From MedAcidi-G1 sp002713545 (GTDB taxonomy: Bacteria; Actinomycetota; Acidimicrobiia; Acidimicrobiales; MedAcidi-G1): a stretch of DNA of 12,874 nt. The first letter of the stretch is position 1. Every line of letters begins with the position of its first letter. The notes below the pieces were generated by a model. The model searched no databases. It was not told where the DNA came from and saw only the letters and a list, made by a program, of their open reading frames with translations. Below, piece by piece: positions 1-6,938 of this stretch. A program made the translations under genes and the position numbers. The stretch is taken from assembly GCA_964013895.1 (NCBI GenBank), contig CAXGYF010000038.1, positions 1-12,874 on the forward strand, in the 5' to 3' direction.

Positions 1-917
1 CCCGTTGAGTTCAGGTGTTCTATGTGAATAGAGCATCCTGTTTCTCGAGCAACTTCTAGGGCTTCATCTATAGCTTTTTCCTGAGAACCGAAGTCCTTGT
101 CGTAAGAATGTCTGAGATGAAGGCATAAAGGAATTTCATATTTTGCTGCTAAACGTCCATGATCGATAATCTCTGATTTTTTCAGATCTACTGTGTACTC
201 AGGTTGCTGGTGGATCCCTATTGCTCCTGCCTGTAGATCTTTTTCAGCTAGATCAAGAAGAAGTGATCTTTCCTCTAGAGAAGTTTTCTGTATGCCGACT
301 CCCAGAATTTTTCGATGTTCATAATGGTCTACGGCTCCTCCGTAGTTGACAGGGGGACTGTGGGTTTCAGTACTTTCGAGAAATTTTTGCATAGGGTTAT
401 CTATTCCGTGCATGCATAGGTTTGAAGTGACCCCGTCTGCGATTTTGTACCACTCTCCGTATCCGTTAGTCGGGTATGAGAGCACATCGATGAATCCTGG
501 AGAGACGACTAGGCCAGTTGCGTCAATTTTTGTTTTTCCATTCAACGGATCACTGCTTATAAATTTTATTGTTTTTCCCTCTATGCCAATATTAGCGATT
601 GCGTCATAGCCACTATCTGGATCTATTACTCGGCCTCCAGAAATAACTGTTTCGAAGACAGTTTGAATTTCATTTGGGAGTTCTGAATTATTTAAAGTGG
701 TAGAGGAACTGGGAAGAGTGGTAGATGTGGAAGTTGCGGGGAATGAAACTTTTTCAGCTGCAGCCTGAGAAATTTTCGTATCAGTTTTGCTAGGAAGTTT
801 TCGGAGTAATGCTGAAGCGGCCACGCCAAAACCCATAGTAATAATGAACCTTCTTCTGCCTAACTTTTCACGAGAGGGTTTCTCTTCAGATGAATTATGT
901 GGATTTTCATCGTTCAT
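1..917 (-). CDS. Tat-exported amidohydrolase, D-aminoacylase/dihydroorotase-like (C-terminus cut by window)
   Basis: The first 305 residues of a protein whose end lies outside the window. Residues 19-40 hold a twin-arginine type signal (GRRRFIITMG followed by a hydrophobic stretch), so export by Tat is likely. Residues 60-80 form a Ser/Thr-rich stalk. From about residue 88 the amidohydrolase N-terminal beta-sandwich and first barrel strand are recognisable (TVISGGRVIDP, then VVSPGFIDVLSY at 137-148). Later come CLHLRHS (265-271) and IHIEHLNST (297-305), which fit later barrel strands with metal-binding histidines. Odd: the HxH that normally follows PGFID is absent (VLSY instead), as in some poorly characterised members of the superfamily. 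The ATG start has no strong ribosome site, but it is the start that includes the whole Tat signal. Substrate unknown; an N-acyl-D-amino acid or a cyclic amide is a family-level guess. The gene is divergent from the GH18-like gene, 124 bp away. Confidence 0.75.
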   Translation of the reverse strand, partial: MNDENPHNSSEEKPSREKLGRRRFIITMGFGVAASALLRKLPSKTDTKISQAAAEKVSFPATSTSTTLPSSSTTLNNSELPNEIQTVFETVISGGRVIDPDSGYDAIANIGIEGKTIKFISSDPLNGKTKIDATGLVVSPGFIDVLSYPTNGYGEWYKIADGVTSNLCMHGIDNPMQKFLESTETHSPPVNYGGAVDHYEHRKILGVGIQKTSLEERSLLLDLAEKDLQAGAIGIHQQPEYTVDLKKSEIIDHGRLAAKYEIPLCLHLRHSYDKDFGSQEKAIDEALEVARETGCSIHIEHLNST

Positions 918-1041
918 TTAGTTGACGTTACTTGAGCATGGTGTTTTAGATATGACAAGTACCGAAAATCTATGTGTGACCTGATATATAGAGTCAAAGT
1001 GGCTAATTTATTAATATGTTGACGGTGTTGTGGGTTTTTGA

Positions 1042-2085
1042 ATGAAAGACTTTCGATTACCGATTATTTTTTCACTAGTTTTCTTGATTGTTGCAGCTGT
1101 AGTTGTTTTCTCATTTGTGTCTGACGAAGATTCGATTACCTTGAGTGTCTCTTCTGAACCGATTGAAGTCATAGAACCTATTCTGAAGACAAATATCAGT
1201 GCGAAAAACTCCATCAGTTCCTACAGAGGTCTGGGTGCATGGGTCGATGCTTTTGATGCGGATCCTAATTATCTTCGAGGTGCTGCCACAGTATTTCCAG
1301 CAGATGTGATTGAAATGTCTGAAAATAAAGTCAGAACATTATTTCTTCAAGCTTCTAGAAGTGAAGATCGTTCAAATAAATTGGTATCGGATCCTTGGCA
1401 TCTTGCTAATTTTCTTTTGAATGCTCATGCAAATGGCTTAGATGTTGTCGCTTGGTATTTGCCGAAATGGGACGTGAACGGAGAGGATTTGGCGAGACTC
1501 TTGGCTCTAGCTGATTTTGAAGTATTTGGTCACAGGTTCGATGGATTAGCGGTAGATATCGAATGGAATGGTGATGATCTTGGACATCAGGAACGAAGTG
1601 CGAGATTAGTTCAACTTTCTAAAACTCTTAGGGAAAATTTAAAAGACAGAGTGTTGGGTGCGATAGTGATGCCGCCTGTGGTAACTGATGTAATAAATCA
1701 GAATTTTTGGCCGGAGTTTCCGTGGAGAGAGTTGGAACAAATTTATGACGTTTGGCTACCGATGAATTATTGGTCTTTTAGAACACAGGAGCATGCAGAT
1801 TCTAATTATTACAACAGTGAGAATATAAAACTGTTGCGGGACAATCTTAATGATCAAGAGGCTCTAGTCCATGCCATAGGAGGTATTGGTATAGCTGACG
1901 GCAATGCCTTGCCGGACCCAGGGGAGCCCTTAGCTACTATAGATGATCTGGAAGGTTTTGTTTTTTCTGTAGCTTCCACAAAAGCCATAGGTGGATCTAT
2001 CTATGATTGGGCCACCACAGGACCATTAGCTAGAGACGAACTTGCAGATAATTTTACAATTATTTACCCAGATCTATATAAATAA
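1042..2085 (+). CDS. Membrane-anchored GH18-like glycosidase, putative
   Basis: A 347-residue protein. Residues 7-26 form one hydrophobic helix after a short basic N-terminus, so it is probably anchored in the membrane with the rest outside. A short linker leads to one domain (about 60-335). Three segments fit landmarks of family 18 glycoside hydrolases and their relatives. FDGLAVDIEW (166-175) resembles the DGxDxDxE strand, with D172 and E174 as candidate catalytic acids. IYDVWLPMNYW (234-244) resembles the MxYD strand. IGGSIYDWA (316-324) resembles the last-strand GGxxxW motif. The first Asp of DGxDxDxE is Ala, and the Asp after MxY is Trp, so it is a divergent member. Substrate unknown; a cell-wall or extracellular polysaccharide is possible. 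The ATG is the first possible start because an in-frame TGA lies directly before it. The ribosome site is weak. No operon partner: the next gene is 156 bp downstream. Confidence 0.6.
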   Translation: MKDFRLPIIFSLVFLIVAAVVVFSFVSDEDSITLSVSSEPIEVIEPILKTNISAKNSISSYRGLGAWVDAFDADPNYLRGAATVFPADVIEMSENKVRTLFLQASRSEDRSNKLVSDPWHLANFLLNAHANGLDVVAWYLPKWDVNGEDLARLLALADFEVFGHRFDGLAVDIEWNGDDLGHQERSARLVQLSKTLRENLKDRVLGAIVMPPVVTDVINQNFWPEFPWRELEQIYDVWLPMNYWSFRTQEHADSNYYNSENIKLLRDNLNDQEALVHAIGGIGIADGNALPDPGEPLATIDDLEGFVFSVASTKAIGGSIYDWATTGPLARDELADNFTIIYPDLYK

Positions 2086-2231
2086 AACAGAGTTCGGGCT
2101 TTTAAACCAGCATTTTTTTAGGAAATTTTCATTAATCGTAAAACCTAGTGTTCTATTGCCTTTACTCCTCTACGATGGAATGCCCTAATGACTTAAGCGA
2201 AATAGTCGTTATTTGCGGAAAGAAATTTTTT

Positions 2232-2237
2232 AGGGGG
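2232..2237 (+). promoter_or_regulatory. Ribosome binding site deciding the GTG start
   Basis: AGGGGG lies four bases before the GTG at 2242. No ATG gives a comparable start nearby, so this site supports the GTG as the start of the DNA methyltransferase. Confidence 0.7.
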
Positions 2238-2241
2238 TTCA

Positions 2242-3759
2242 GTGGCTGACTACGGAAAAGCAACCGCTACATCTGCTTTTGGGTCTGGACGGCGCGAAAA
2301 CCATGATTCATCAACTTTCTATAGTCGTTTTGTTGCACCTTTTATTTCGACAGATGAGACAGTAAATGAAGTAACAGGACTTGGGGATGGCTGTCTCCAT
2401 GGGGACTCTCGTAATATGCATCACATCCCTGATTCTTCAGTTGCATTAGTAGTGACTTCCCCGCCTTATTTTGTTGGTAAAGAGTATGAAATTGCGGTTA
2501 CTGGCGAAAATGCAACAGGTATACCAGAGTCCTATCTTGAATATTTAGAAATGTTGCATGACGTTTTTTCCGAATGCGTGCGAGTACTGGAGCCGGGCGG
2601 AAGGATTGCTGTAAATGTAGCTAATCTCGGAAGGCGCCCTTACAGGAGTCTTTCCAGTGACATTATTAGAATTCTGCAAGATGAGCTTGGGCTGTTACTT
2701 AGAGGAGAAGTTGTTTGGCAGAAAGCTGAAGGAGCTACAGGTTCAGTTGCATGGGGGTCATTTCGAAGTGCATCAAACCCCGTGTTGCGCGATGTGACTG
2801 AGAGAGTTGTCATAGCGAGCAAAGGTAGATTCGACCGCGCACGAAATGTTAAAAGGCGTTTGAAAGAAGATCTTCCTCATGAAAACACTGTGACGACAGA
2901 TGAATTTATGGAGGCAACTTTAGATCTTTGGAGAATAGACGCTGAGCAAGCCACAAGAGTAGGTCATCCCGCACCGTTTCCTGTGGAACTTCCTAGAAGA
3001 CTTATAGATCTTTACTCTTTTAAGGAAGATCTTATACTTGACCCATTTCTTGGTTCAGGATCAACATTGGTTGCAGCTTTGAGGGCAGGAAGAAGAGGAG
3101 TCGGTTACGACATAGACGGTGGATACATCGAGATAGCACGTGAAAGACTCGCAGTAGAAGAAAAACGTTTAGAGGAAAGTCAAAACTACTGGAAAAGAAG
3201 AGACTTAATCGGCTCCTCAGCCGAACAAAGTAACTTATTTGAAGAAATAGCCGCTAGAGATGAAAGCCTTATTAGAGCCACCGAAACTGGAAAGAAGGCC
3301 TCCGATATAGCTGAAGAGCATCTAACGGATGCAGGTTTTGAAATAGTCAAAACCAAGGCAAAAAGGCGAGATTTAGGTATTCAGTTCCCATTCTCTGTTA
3401 CTGATATAAAAGATGGCCGACTTTGGTACGTGGAAGTTTCAGGTTCATTTACCAGCACGCGAGCAGGAATGCGGAGACCAGAAACCTTGTGGAAAACAAT
3501 AGGCCGTGCACACGTCCTGTCAAGCGCCGGTGATGATAATGAGATACACAAACTTATTGTACTAACACCTCAACTTCCGAAATTAAAAAGTGAAGGTGAC
3601 CGGGCATTGAGAGCAGTGTGTGGTTCAGGGATTTTTGACGTTATAGAGATGTTCAACCCGAATGCGCAGGAAAGGCTTAGCTTTTATGCACAAACCTCAC
3701 CTGATCGACCACTTCCTGGCTTTTGGACAGAAGAAGAAATAGAGAAAAACTTTCGTTAG
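2242..3759 (+). CDS. Beta-class DNA methyltransferase (N4-cytosine/N6-adenine type) with C-terminal extension
   Basis: A 505-residue protein. The catalytic motif IV, VTSPPY (71-76), comes before the SAM-binding motif DPFLGSGST (267-275), which is followed by GVGYDID (286-292). This order defines the beta class. The SPPY form is typical of N4-cytosine enzymes, although N6-adenine enzymes of the same Pfam family cannot be excluded. The segment HPAPFPVELPRRLIDLYS (242-259) is the usual lead-in to motif I. The target-recognition part should lie between the two motifs (about 130-230). Residues about 305-345 are charged and helical. Residues 350-505 are an extra domain that plain methyltransferases of about 300 residues lack. 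It contains D377 and, 21 residues on, WYVEVSGS (395-402). The GTG start is set by a strong AGGGGG ribosome site 4 bases upstream. No restriction enzyme gene adjoins it, so it may be solitary or self-contained. Its stop lies one base from the stop of the convergent gene. Confidence 0.88.
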   Translation: MADYGKATATSAFGSGRRENHDSSTFYSRFVAPFISTDETVNEVTGLGDGCLHGDSRNMHHIPDSSVALVVTSPPYFVGKEYEIAVTGENATGIPESYLEYLEMLHDVFSECVRVLEPGGRIAVNVANLGRRPYRSLSSDIIRILQDELGLLLRGEVVWQKAEGATGSVAWGSFRSASNPVLRDVTERVVIASKGRFDRARNVKRRLKEDLPHENTVTTDEFMEATLDLWRIDAEQATRVGHPAPFPVELPRRLIDLYSFKEDLILDPFLGSGSTLVAALRAGRRGVGYDIDGGYIEIARERLAVEEKRLEESQNYWKRRDLIGSSAEQSNLFEEIAARDESLIRATETGKKASDIAEEHLTDAGFEIVKTKAKRRDLGIQFPFSVTDIKDGRLWYVEVSGSFTSTRAGMRRPETLWKTIGRAHVLSSAGDDNEIHKLIVLTPQLPKLKSEGDRALRAVCGSGIFDVIEMFNPNAQERLSFYAQTSPDRPLPGFWTEEEIEKNFR

Positions 3760-3760
3760 T

Positions 3761-4558
3761 TCAGTCCCTTGTAAAGCTAACTTCAAAAACTTTAGGCCAA
3801 AGTTTTCCAGTGATAAGAAAATTTTCGCTACTAGGTATTCGAGCTATACCGTTCAAAACAGCACCCGACGGCAAGTTTTCCCTATTTAAAGGTAGTTCGG
3901 AGGCTTCTAAAACGTGCGTTACATGACCGGTGGAGGAGTTAATTCCAACTATCCGGTCTGTCTGCCAAATATTTGCCCAAATTGTTTGGCCATCACATTC
4001 AAGTTCGTTTAATTTTTCAACTTTGACACCATCTAGAGTTACGCTAATTGAATTAATTACTTTGAACGTTTTGGGATCTCTGAAGGATAAAGAGCTTGAC
4101 CCGTTAGACATTGCAAGGTGTCCATCCTCTAAGAGGCAAACCCCCCACCCTTCTCCTTCGTATTTCCATCTATCCACAATTCTTAGTGGGTCTAATTCCC
4201 ATATGAGCGCTTGTTCAGACTTCCATGTCAATTGAAGAATACGATTCTCATCTAAAAATGTTAGACCTTCTCCAAAAGTGTCTGTGTCTAACATCACCAA
4301 ATCAATAGTTGACCCAGATCGAAGGTCCACTTCTCGTATGCTCGAGTTTCCGTAGAGCCCGGTGCTCTCGAATAAACGTTCGCCAAAAAATTCGAGACCT
4401 TGTGTAAAGGCATTAGAATCGTGAGGGTATTCTGCCAATACACGAGGTTGAGAGTAAATCACTCTGTCTTCTTCTGCTTCTTTGTTACTGCAACTAGGTA
4501 TTAAAGATATGAGAATTACAGAAAATATAAAAAGAAACAAACGATTATCAAATTTCAA
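3761..4558 (-). CDS. Glutaminyl-peptide cyclotransferase-like lipoprotein (Glu_cyclase_2 family)
   Basis: A 265-residue protein. It begins with a lipoprotein signal: basic start, hydrophobic residues 7-20, lipobox LIPSC with C23 as the lipidated cysteine. The mature part matches the bacterial/plant-type glutaminyl cyclase family, a five-bladed beta-propeller that cyclises N-terminal glutamine to pyroglutamate. Recognisable family segments are YPHDSNAFTQGLEF (44-57), LFESTGLYGNSSIREVDL (62-79), FGEGLTFLD (95-103), KLNELECDGQTIWANIWQTD (182-201), VLNGIA (234-239) and ITGKLWPKVFEV (249-260). The glutamate in FESTG (E65) is a candidate catalytic residue by family analogy. Length is normal for the family. 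It should act on exported or surface peptides. Start: ATG, with the signal peptide immediately following. It is divergent from the alpha/beta hydrolase gene (83-bp gap) and converges on the methyltransferase gene. Confidence 0.88.
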   Translation of the reverse strand: MKFDNRLFLFIFSVILISLIPSCSNKEAEEDRVIYSQPRVLAEYPHDSNAFTQGLEFFGERLFESTGLYGNSSIREVDLRSGSTIDLVMLDTDTFGEGLTFLDENRILQLTWKSEQALIWELDPLRIVDRWKYEGEGWGVCLLEDGHLAMSNGSSSLSFRDPKTFKVINSISVTLDGVKVEKLNELECDGQTIWANIWQTDRIVGINSSTGHVTHVLEASELPLNRENLPSGAVLNGIARIPSSENFLITGKLWPKVFEVSFTRD

Positions 4559-4631
4559 TTTTTTCTTTCAGTCATTGATACTTTTTATCTTTGTACGCTC
4601 AACTATCCCAATTGGAAACCAAATTCATTGA

Positions 4632-4637
4632 GAGGTG
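4632..4637 (+). promoter_or_regulatory. Ribosome binding site supporting a TTG start
   Basis: GAGGTG, four bases before TTG at 4642. This site is the main reason for accepting the unusual TTG start of the alpha/beta hydrolase. Confidence 0.55.
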
Positions 4638-4641
4638 AAGA

Positions 4642-5532
4642 TTGTCGAGTAGTGAAAACATAGAAAACATTCCTTTGGAAGGGAAAATTATTTCAGATGG
4701 TCTTGAAATAGCATATTTAGATTGGCAGGCAACCGGCCAAGTTCATGACAACTTGCTCGTTTTGCACCCAAATGGCTTTTGCGCAGGAATGTTTGATCCT
4801 ATAGCCAGATTGATTAGTGAAAATTATCGAGTTGTCGGCGTTGACCTTCGAGGTCACGGGGCGAGTGAAGAGGTTTTAGATGAAGCTGCTCTGGGAAATG
4901 ATTTGATGGCATCAGATGTATTAAAAGTCATGGAGTCATTGCGGATAGATGCTTTTTCAATCCTAGGTGTCTCTCTCGGTGGTGCAATAGCAATTGAGAT
5001 TGCGGCTATGGCACCTGAAAAAGTAAAAGTTCTAATGCTGTGTGAAGCTATTGCAATGGATTTTGATTCTAGGAAGGAACGAGCTGAGTTTTTAGAGGAA
5101 AAGGAACACCCTTTGGCTGTTGGCGCTCGTAGGCGGAGATCGACTTGGTCGGATCGTGAAGAAATTCAAAACTCATACGGTTCCAGGAAGCCTTTGGATG
5201 CTTTAGAACCTTCAGTTCTAAAGGCGTACATTCAGTGGGGATTTGTCGATAGAGGTGACGGACAAGTCGAATTAGCATGTAACCCTGAAACAGAGGCAAC
5301 AATTTTCGGCTCGCGAGAAAGATACGGCCCTCCTAGCACTTTTGAACGTTTGAGTGAAGTTAAAGCTGAAACCCATATTTTGGCGGGTAAGCAAACAGAT
5401 TTGGGTAAGGTCTGGTTTGAACAGCAAGCCAAAGAAATCAACACTGAAGTTAATTGGATTCAAGGCGGACATTTTTTCTTTTTTGAAGATCTCGAACGTT
5501 CCTGTTCACTAGTTCGTGAATTCATAGGCTAG
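4642..5532 (+). CDS. Alpha/beta-fold hydrolase
   Basis: A 296-residue cytoplasmic protein with no signal peptide. The fold is clear: LLVLHPNGFCAGMFDP (38-53) is the oxyanion-loop region, with HPNG in place of the common HG. VVGVDLRGHGASE (64-76) is the strand-4 turn. ILGVSLGGAIA (107-117) is the nucleophile elbow GxSxG with S111. GGHFFFFED (275-283) carries H277. D253, in LAGKQTDLG (247-255), is the likely acid. Between the elbow and the acid lies a lid of about 110 residues, rich in charged residues. The family includes esterases, C-C hydrolases, haloperoxidases and lactonases, and the sequence does not decide among them. The start is TTG with GAGGTG four bases upstream. The MBL-fold gene follows after 44 bp on the same strand, so the two may share a transcript. 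Confidence 0.85.
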   Translation: MSSSENIENIPLEGKIISDGLEIAYLDWQATGQVHDNLLVLHPNGFCAGMFDPIARLISENYRVVGVDLRGHGASEEVLDEAALGNDLMASDVLKVMESLRIDAFSILGVSLGGAIAIEIAAMAPEKVKVLMLCEAIAMDFDSRKERAEFLEEKEHPLAVGARRRRSTWSDREEIQNSYGSRKPLDALEPSVLKAYIQWGFVDRGDGQVELACNPETEATIFGSRERYGPPSTFERLSEVKAETHILAGKQTDLGKVWFEQQAKEINTEVNWIQGGHFFFFEDLERSCSLVREFIG

Positions 5533-5565
5533 AGAGATATTAATTTGTCTAACGTTAATTAGAAA

Positions 5566-5572
5566 GAGGGGG
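5566..5572 (+). promoter_or_regulatory. Ribosome binding site for the GTG start of the MBL-fold gene
   Basis: The purine run GAGGGGG ends four bases before GTG at 5577. It supports this start and separate initiation from the upstream hydrolase. Confidence 0.6.
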
Positions 5573-5576
5573 AAAA

Positions 5577-6938
5577 GTGTCCGACAAAGTTGACCCGGTG
5601 GAACTATCAAATCGAATTATTGACACGGGAAACCCCGAGCCTCCCCATAACAGAGTGCTGGATGAATTAGTTGAAGTTGAAGATGAAGTTGCAGTAGTCG
5701 AGTCTTTCTCGCATTGTTGGGCTATCAAAACCCTAGAAGGTCTTGTTTGTGTGGATGCTAGTGGAACAGGTTCGGGTGAAAATGTTGTTGAAGCGCTAAG
5801 AGGTTGGTCGAAAGACCCGATTCATTCTCTTGTTTATACACATGGGCACCTTGACCATGTTGGTGGAAGTGGGGCTTTCATAGAAGATGCTGAAGCACGC
5901 TCAGAAAAAAAACCTGTAGTAATTGCTCATGAAGCTGTTCTGGATCGTTTTGACCGCTACCGCCTTACAAGCGACTGGAACACTTATATAAATAAGAGAC
6001 AGTTTGGGGGCATAACACCAAGAGCTGAGGTGGGTACAACGAGAATCGGCATTGGAGGATTTGGCTCCACGTTTCTTCCGGACAGTGTCGTAGACCCAGA
6101 GATCACCTATAAGGACAATTATTTGCTTGAAGTCGGTGATAAAAGCCTCGAATTAAATCATGGGCGCGGTGAGACCGACGACCACACTTGGGTTTGGGAT
6201 GAGGAAAAAAAGACTGTTTATGCGGGTGACTTCGTTATTTGGACTTTTCCGAACGCAGGCAACCCTCAAAAGGTGCAGCGTTACGCTCCGGAATGGGCCC
6301 AGACGTTGCGGGAGATGCTCGATAGGGGAGCTGAAAAAGTTTATCCAGCCCATGGGCTTCCAATTGTTGGACGCAAGCGAGTTGAGTCCGTGCTGGGGGA
6401 TATGGCAGAAGCTTTAGAATATTTAATAGATTCCACGGTCGAGTTGATGAATTCAGGAGCACGACTGGATCAAATAATTCATGAAGTTTCTGTGCCTGCA
6501 AATTTGTCTGACAAACCATGGTTGGCACCTCTTTATGATGAGCCAGAGTTTGTAGTTAGAAATATTTACCGTCTTTACGGAGGGTGGTGGGATGGCGACC
6601 CTTCAAGATTAAAGCCTGCTCCTGATTCACTTTTAGCTAAGGAAATGGTTTCGCTTTTAGGTTCTGTCGAAGTGCTTATCGACCGTGCTGACGAACTTGC
6701 TGAAAAAGGTGAACTTCGTCTCGCTTGTCATCTGGTGGAGATTGCTGTTCAATCTGAGCCATCCCATGAAGGGGCTCAGAGAGCAAGAGCACGGATTTAT
6801 TGGCAGAGGCGTTCTGCAGAGCGTTCATTAATGTCCAAAGGAATTTTTGCAGCTGCAGCAAGGGAATCAGAAGCAACATATGGAGAACGAACTCCAAGAA
6901 TGAAGATGCGTGACGCAGTTAGAAAGAGTATGCAATAG
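5577..6938 (+). CDS. MBL-fold hydrolase with alkyl-sulfatase-type dimerisation domain
   Basis: A 453-residue protein. The N-terminal metallo-beta-lactamase fold carries THGHLDH (88-94, zinc ligands H89, H91, D93, H94), HGRGETDDH (195-203, with H195), YAGDFV (215-220, with D218) and YPAHG (256-260, with H259), so both metal sites look complete. After the fold come EFVVRNIYRLYGGWWDGDPSRL (324-345) and a helical segment rich in Ala/Leu (about 355-435). These match the dimerisation domain of SDS-degrading alkyl sulfatases. Those enzymes are usually about 600 residues and end in an SCP2-like substrate-binding domain; here the protein stops before it. No signal peptide is visible, so it should act in the cytoplasm. 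The substrate could be a sulfate ester or another ester-type bond and is not fixed by the sequence. The GTG start is preceded by GAGGGGG. Its stop directly abuts the stop of the convergent menC. Confidence 0.85.
   Translation: MSDKVDPVELSNRIIDTGNPEPPHNRVLDELVEVEDEVAVVESFSHCWAIKTLEGLVCVDASGTGSGENVVEALRGWSKDPIHSLVYTHGHLDHVGGSGAFIEDAEARSEKKPVVIAHEAVLDRFDRYRLTSDWNTYINKRQFGGITPRAEVGTTRIGIGGFGSTFLPDSVVDPEITYKDNYLLEVGDKSLELNHGRGETDDHTWVWDEEKKTVYAGDFVIWTFPNAGNPQKVQRYAPEWAQTLREMLDRGAEKVYPAHGLPIVGRKRVESVLGDMAEALEYLIDSTVELMNSGARLDQIIHEVSVPANLSDKPWLAPLYDEPEFVVRNIYRLYGGWWDGDPSRLKPAPDSLLAKEMVSLLGSVEVLIDRADELAEKGELRLACHLVEIAVQSEPSHEGAQRARARIYWQRRSAERSLMSKGIFAAAARESEATYGERTPRMKMRDAVRKSMQ

Noticed and set aside
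346..609. Plus-strand open frame of 87 codons
   Set aside because: It lies wholly inside the amidohydrolase gene on the other strand, which has clear family motifs. The frame has no recognisable motif or ribosome site.
918..1041. Divergent promoters between the amidohydrolase and the GH18-like gene
   Set aside because: The gap must contain promoters, but no -35/-10 pair is convincing. TTGACG at 1019 lies too close to the start at 1042.
2086..2241. Possible terminator or small RNA in the longest gap
   Set aside because: There are T-runs (around 2113 and 2225) but no stable GC-rich stem before them. Only a weak GACT/AGTC repeat near 2190 is visible.
2242..3759. Phage or mobile-island origin of the methyltransferase
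   Set aside because: No integrase, repeats, tRNA or obvious change in base composition flanks the gene, and the neighbours look like ordinary chromosomal genes.
5550..5557. TAACGTTA palindrome between the two plus-strand hydrolase genes
   Set aside because: Eight bases is too short to be significant in AT-rich DNA, and no second copy or promoter accompanies it.
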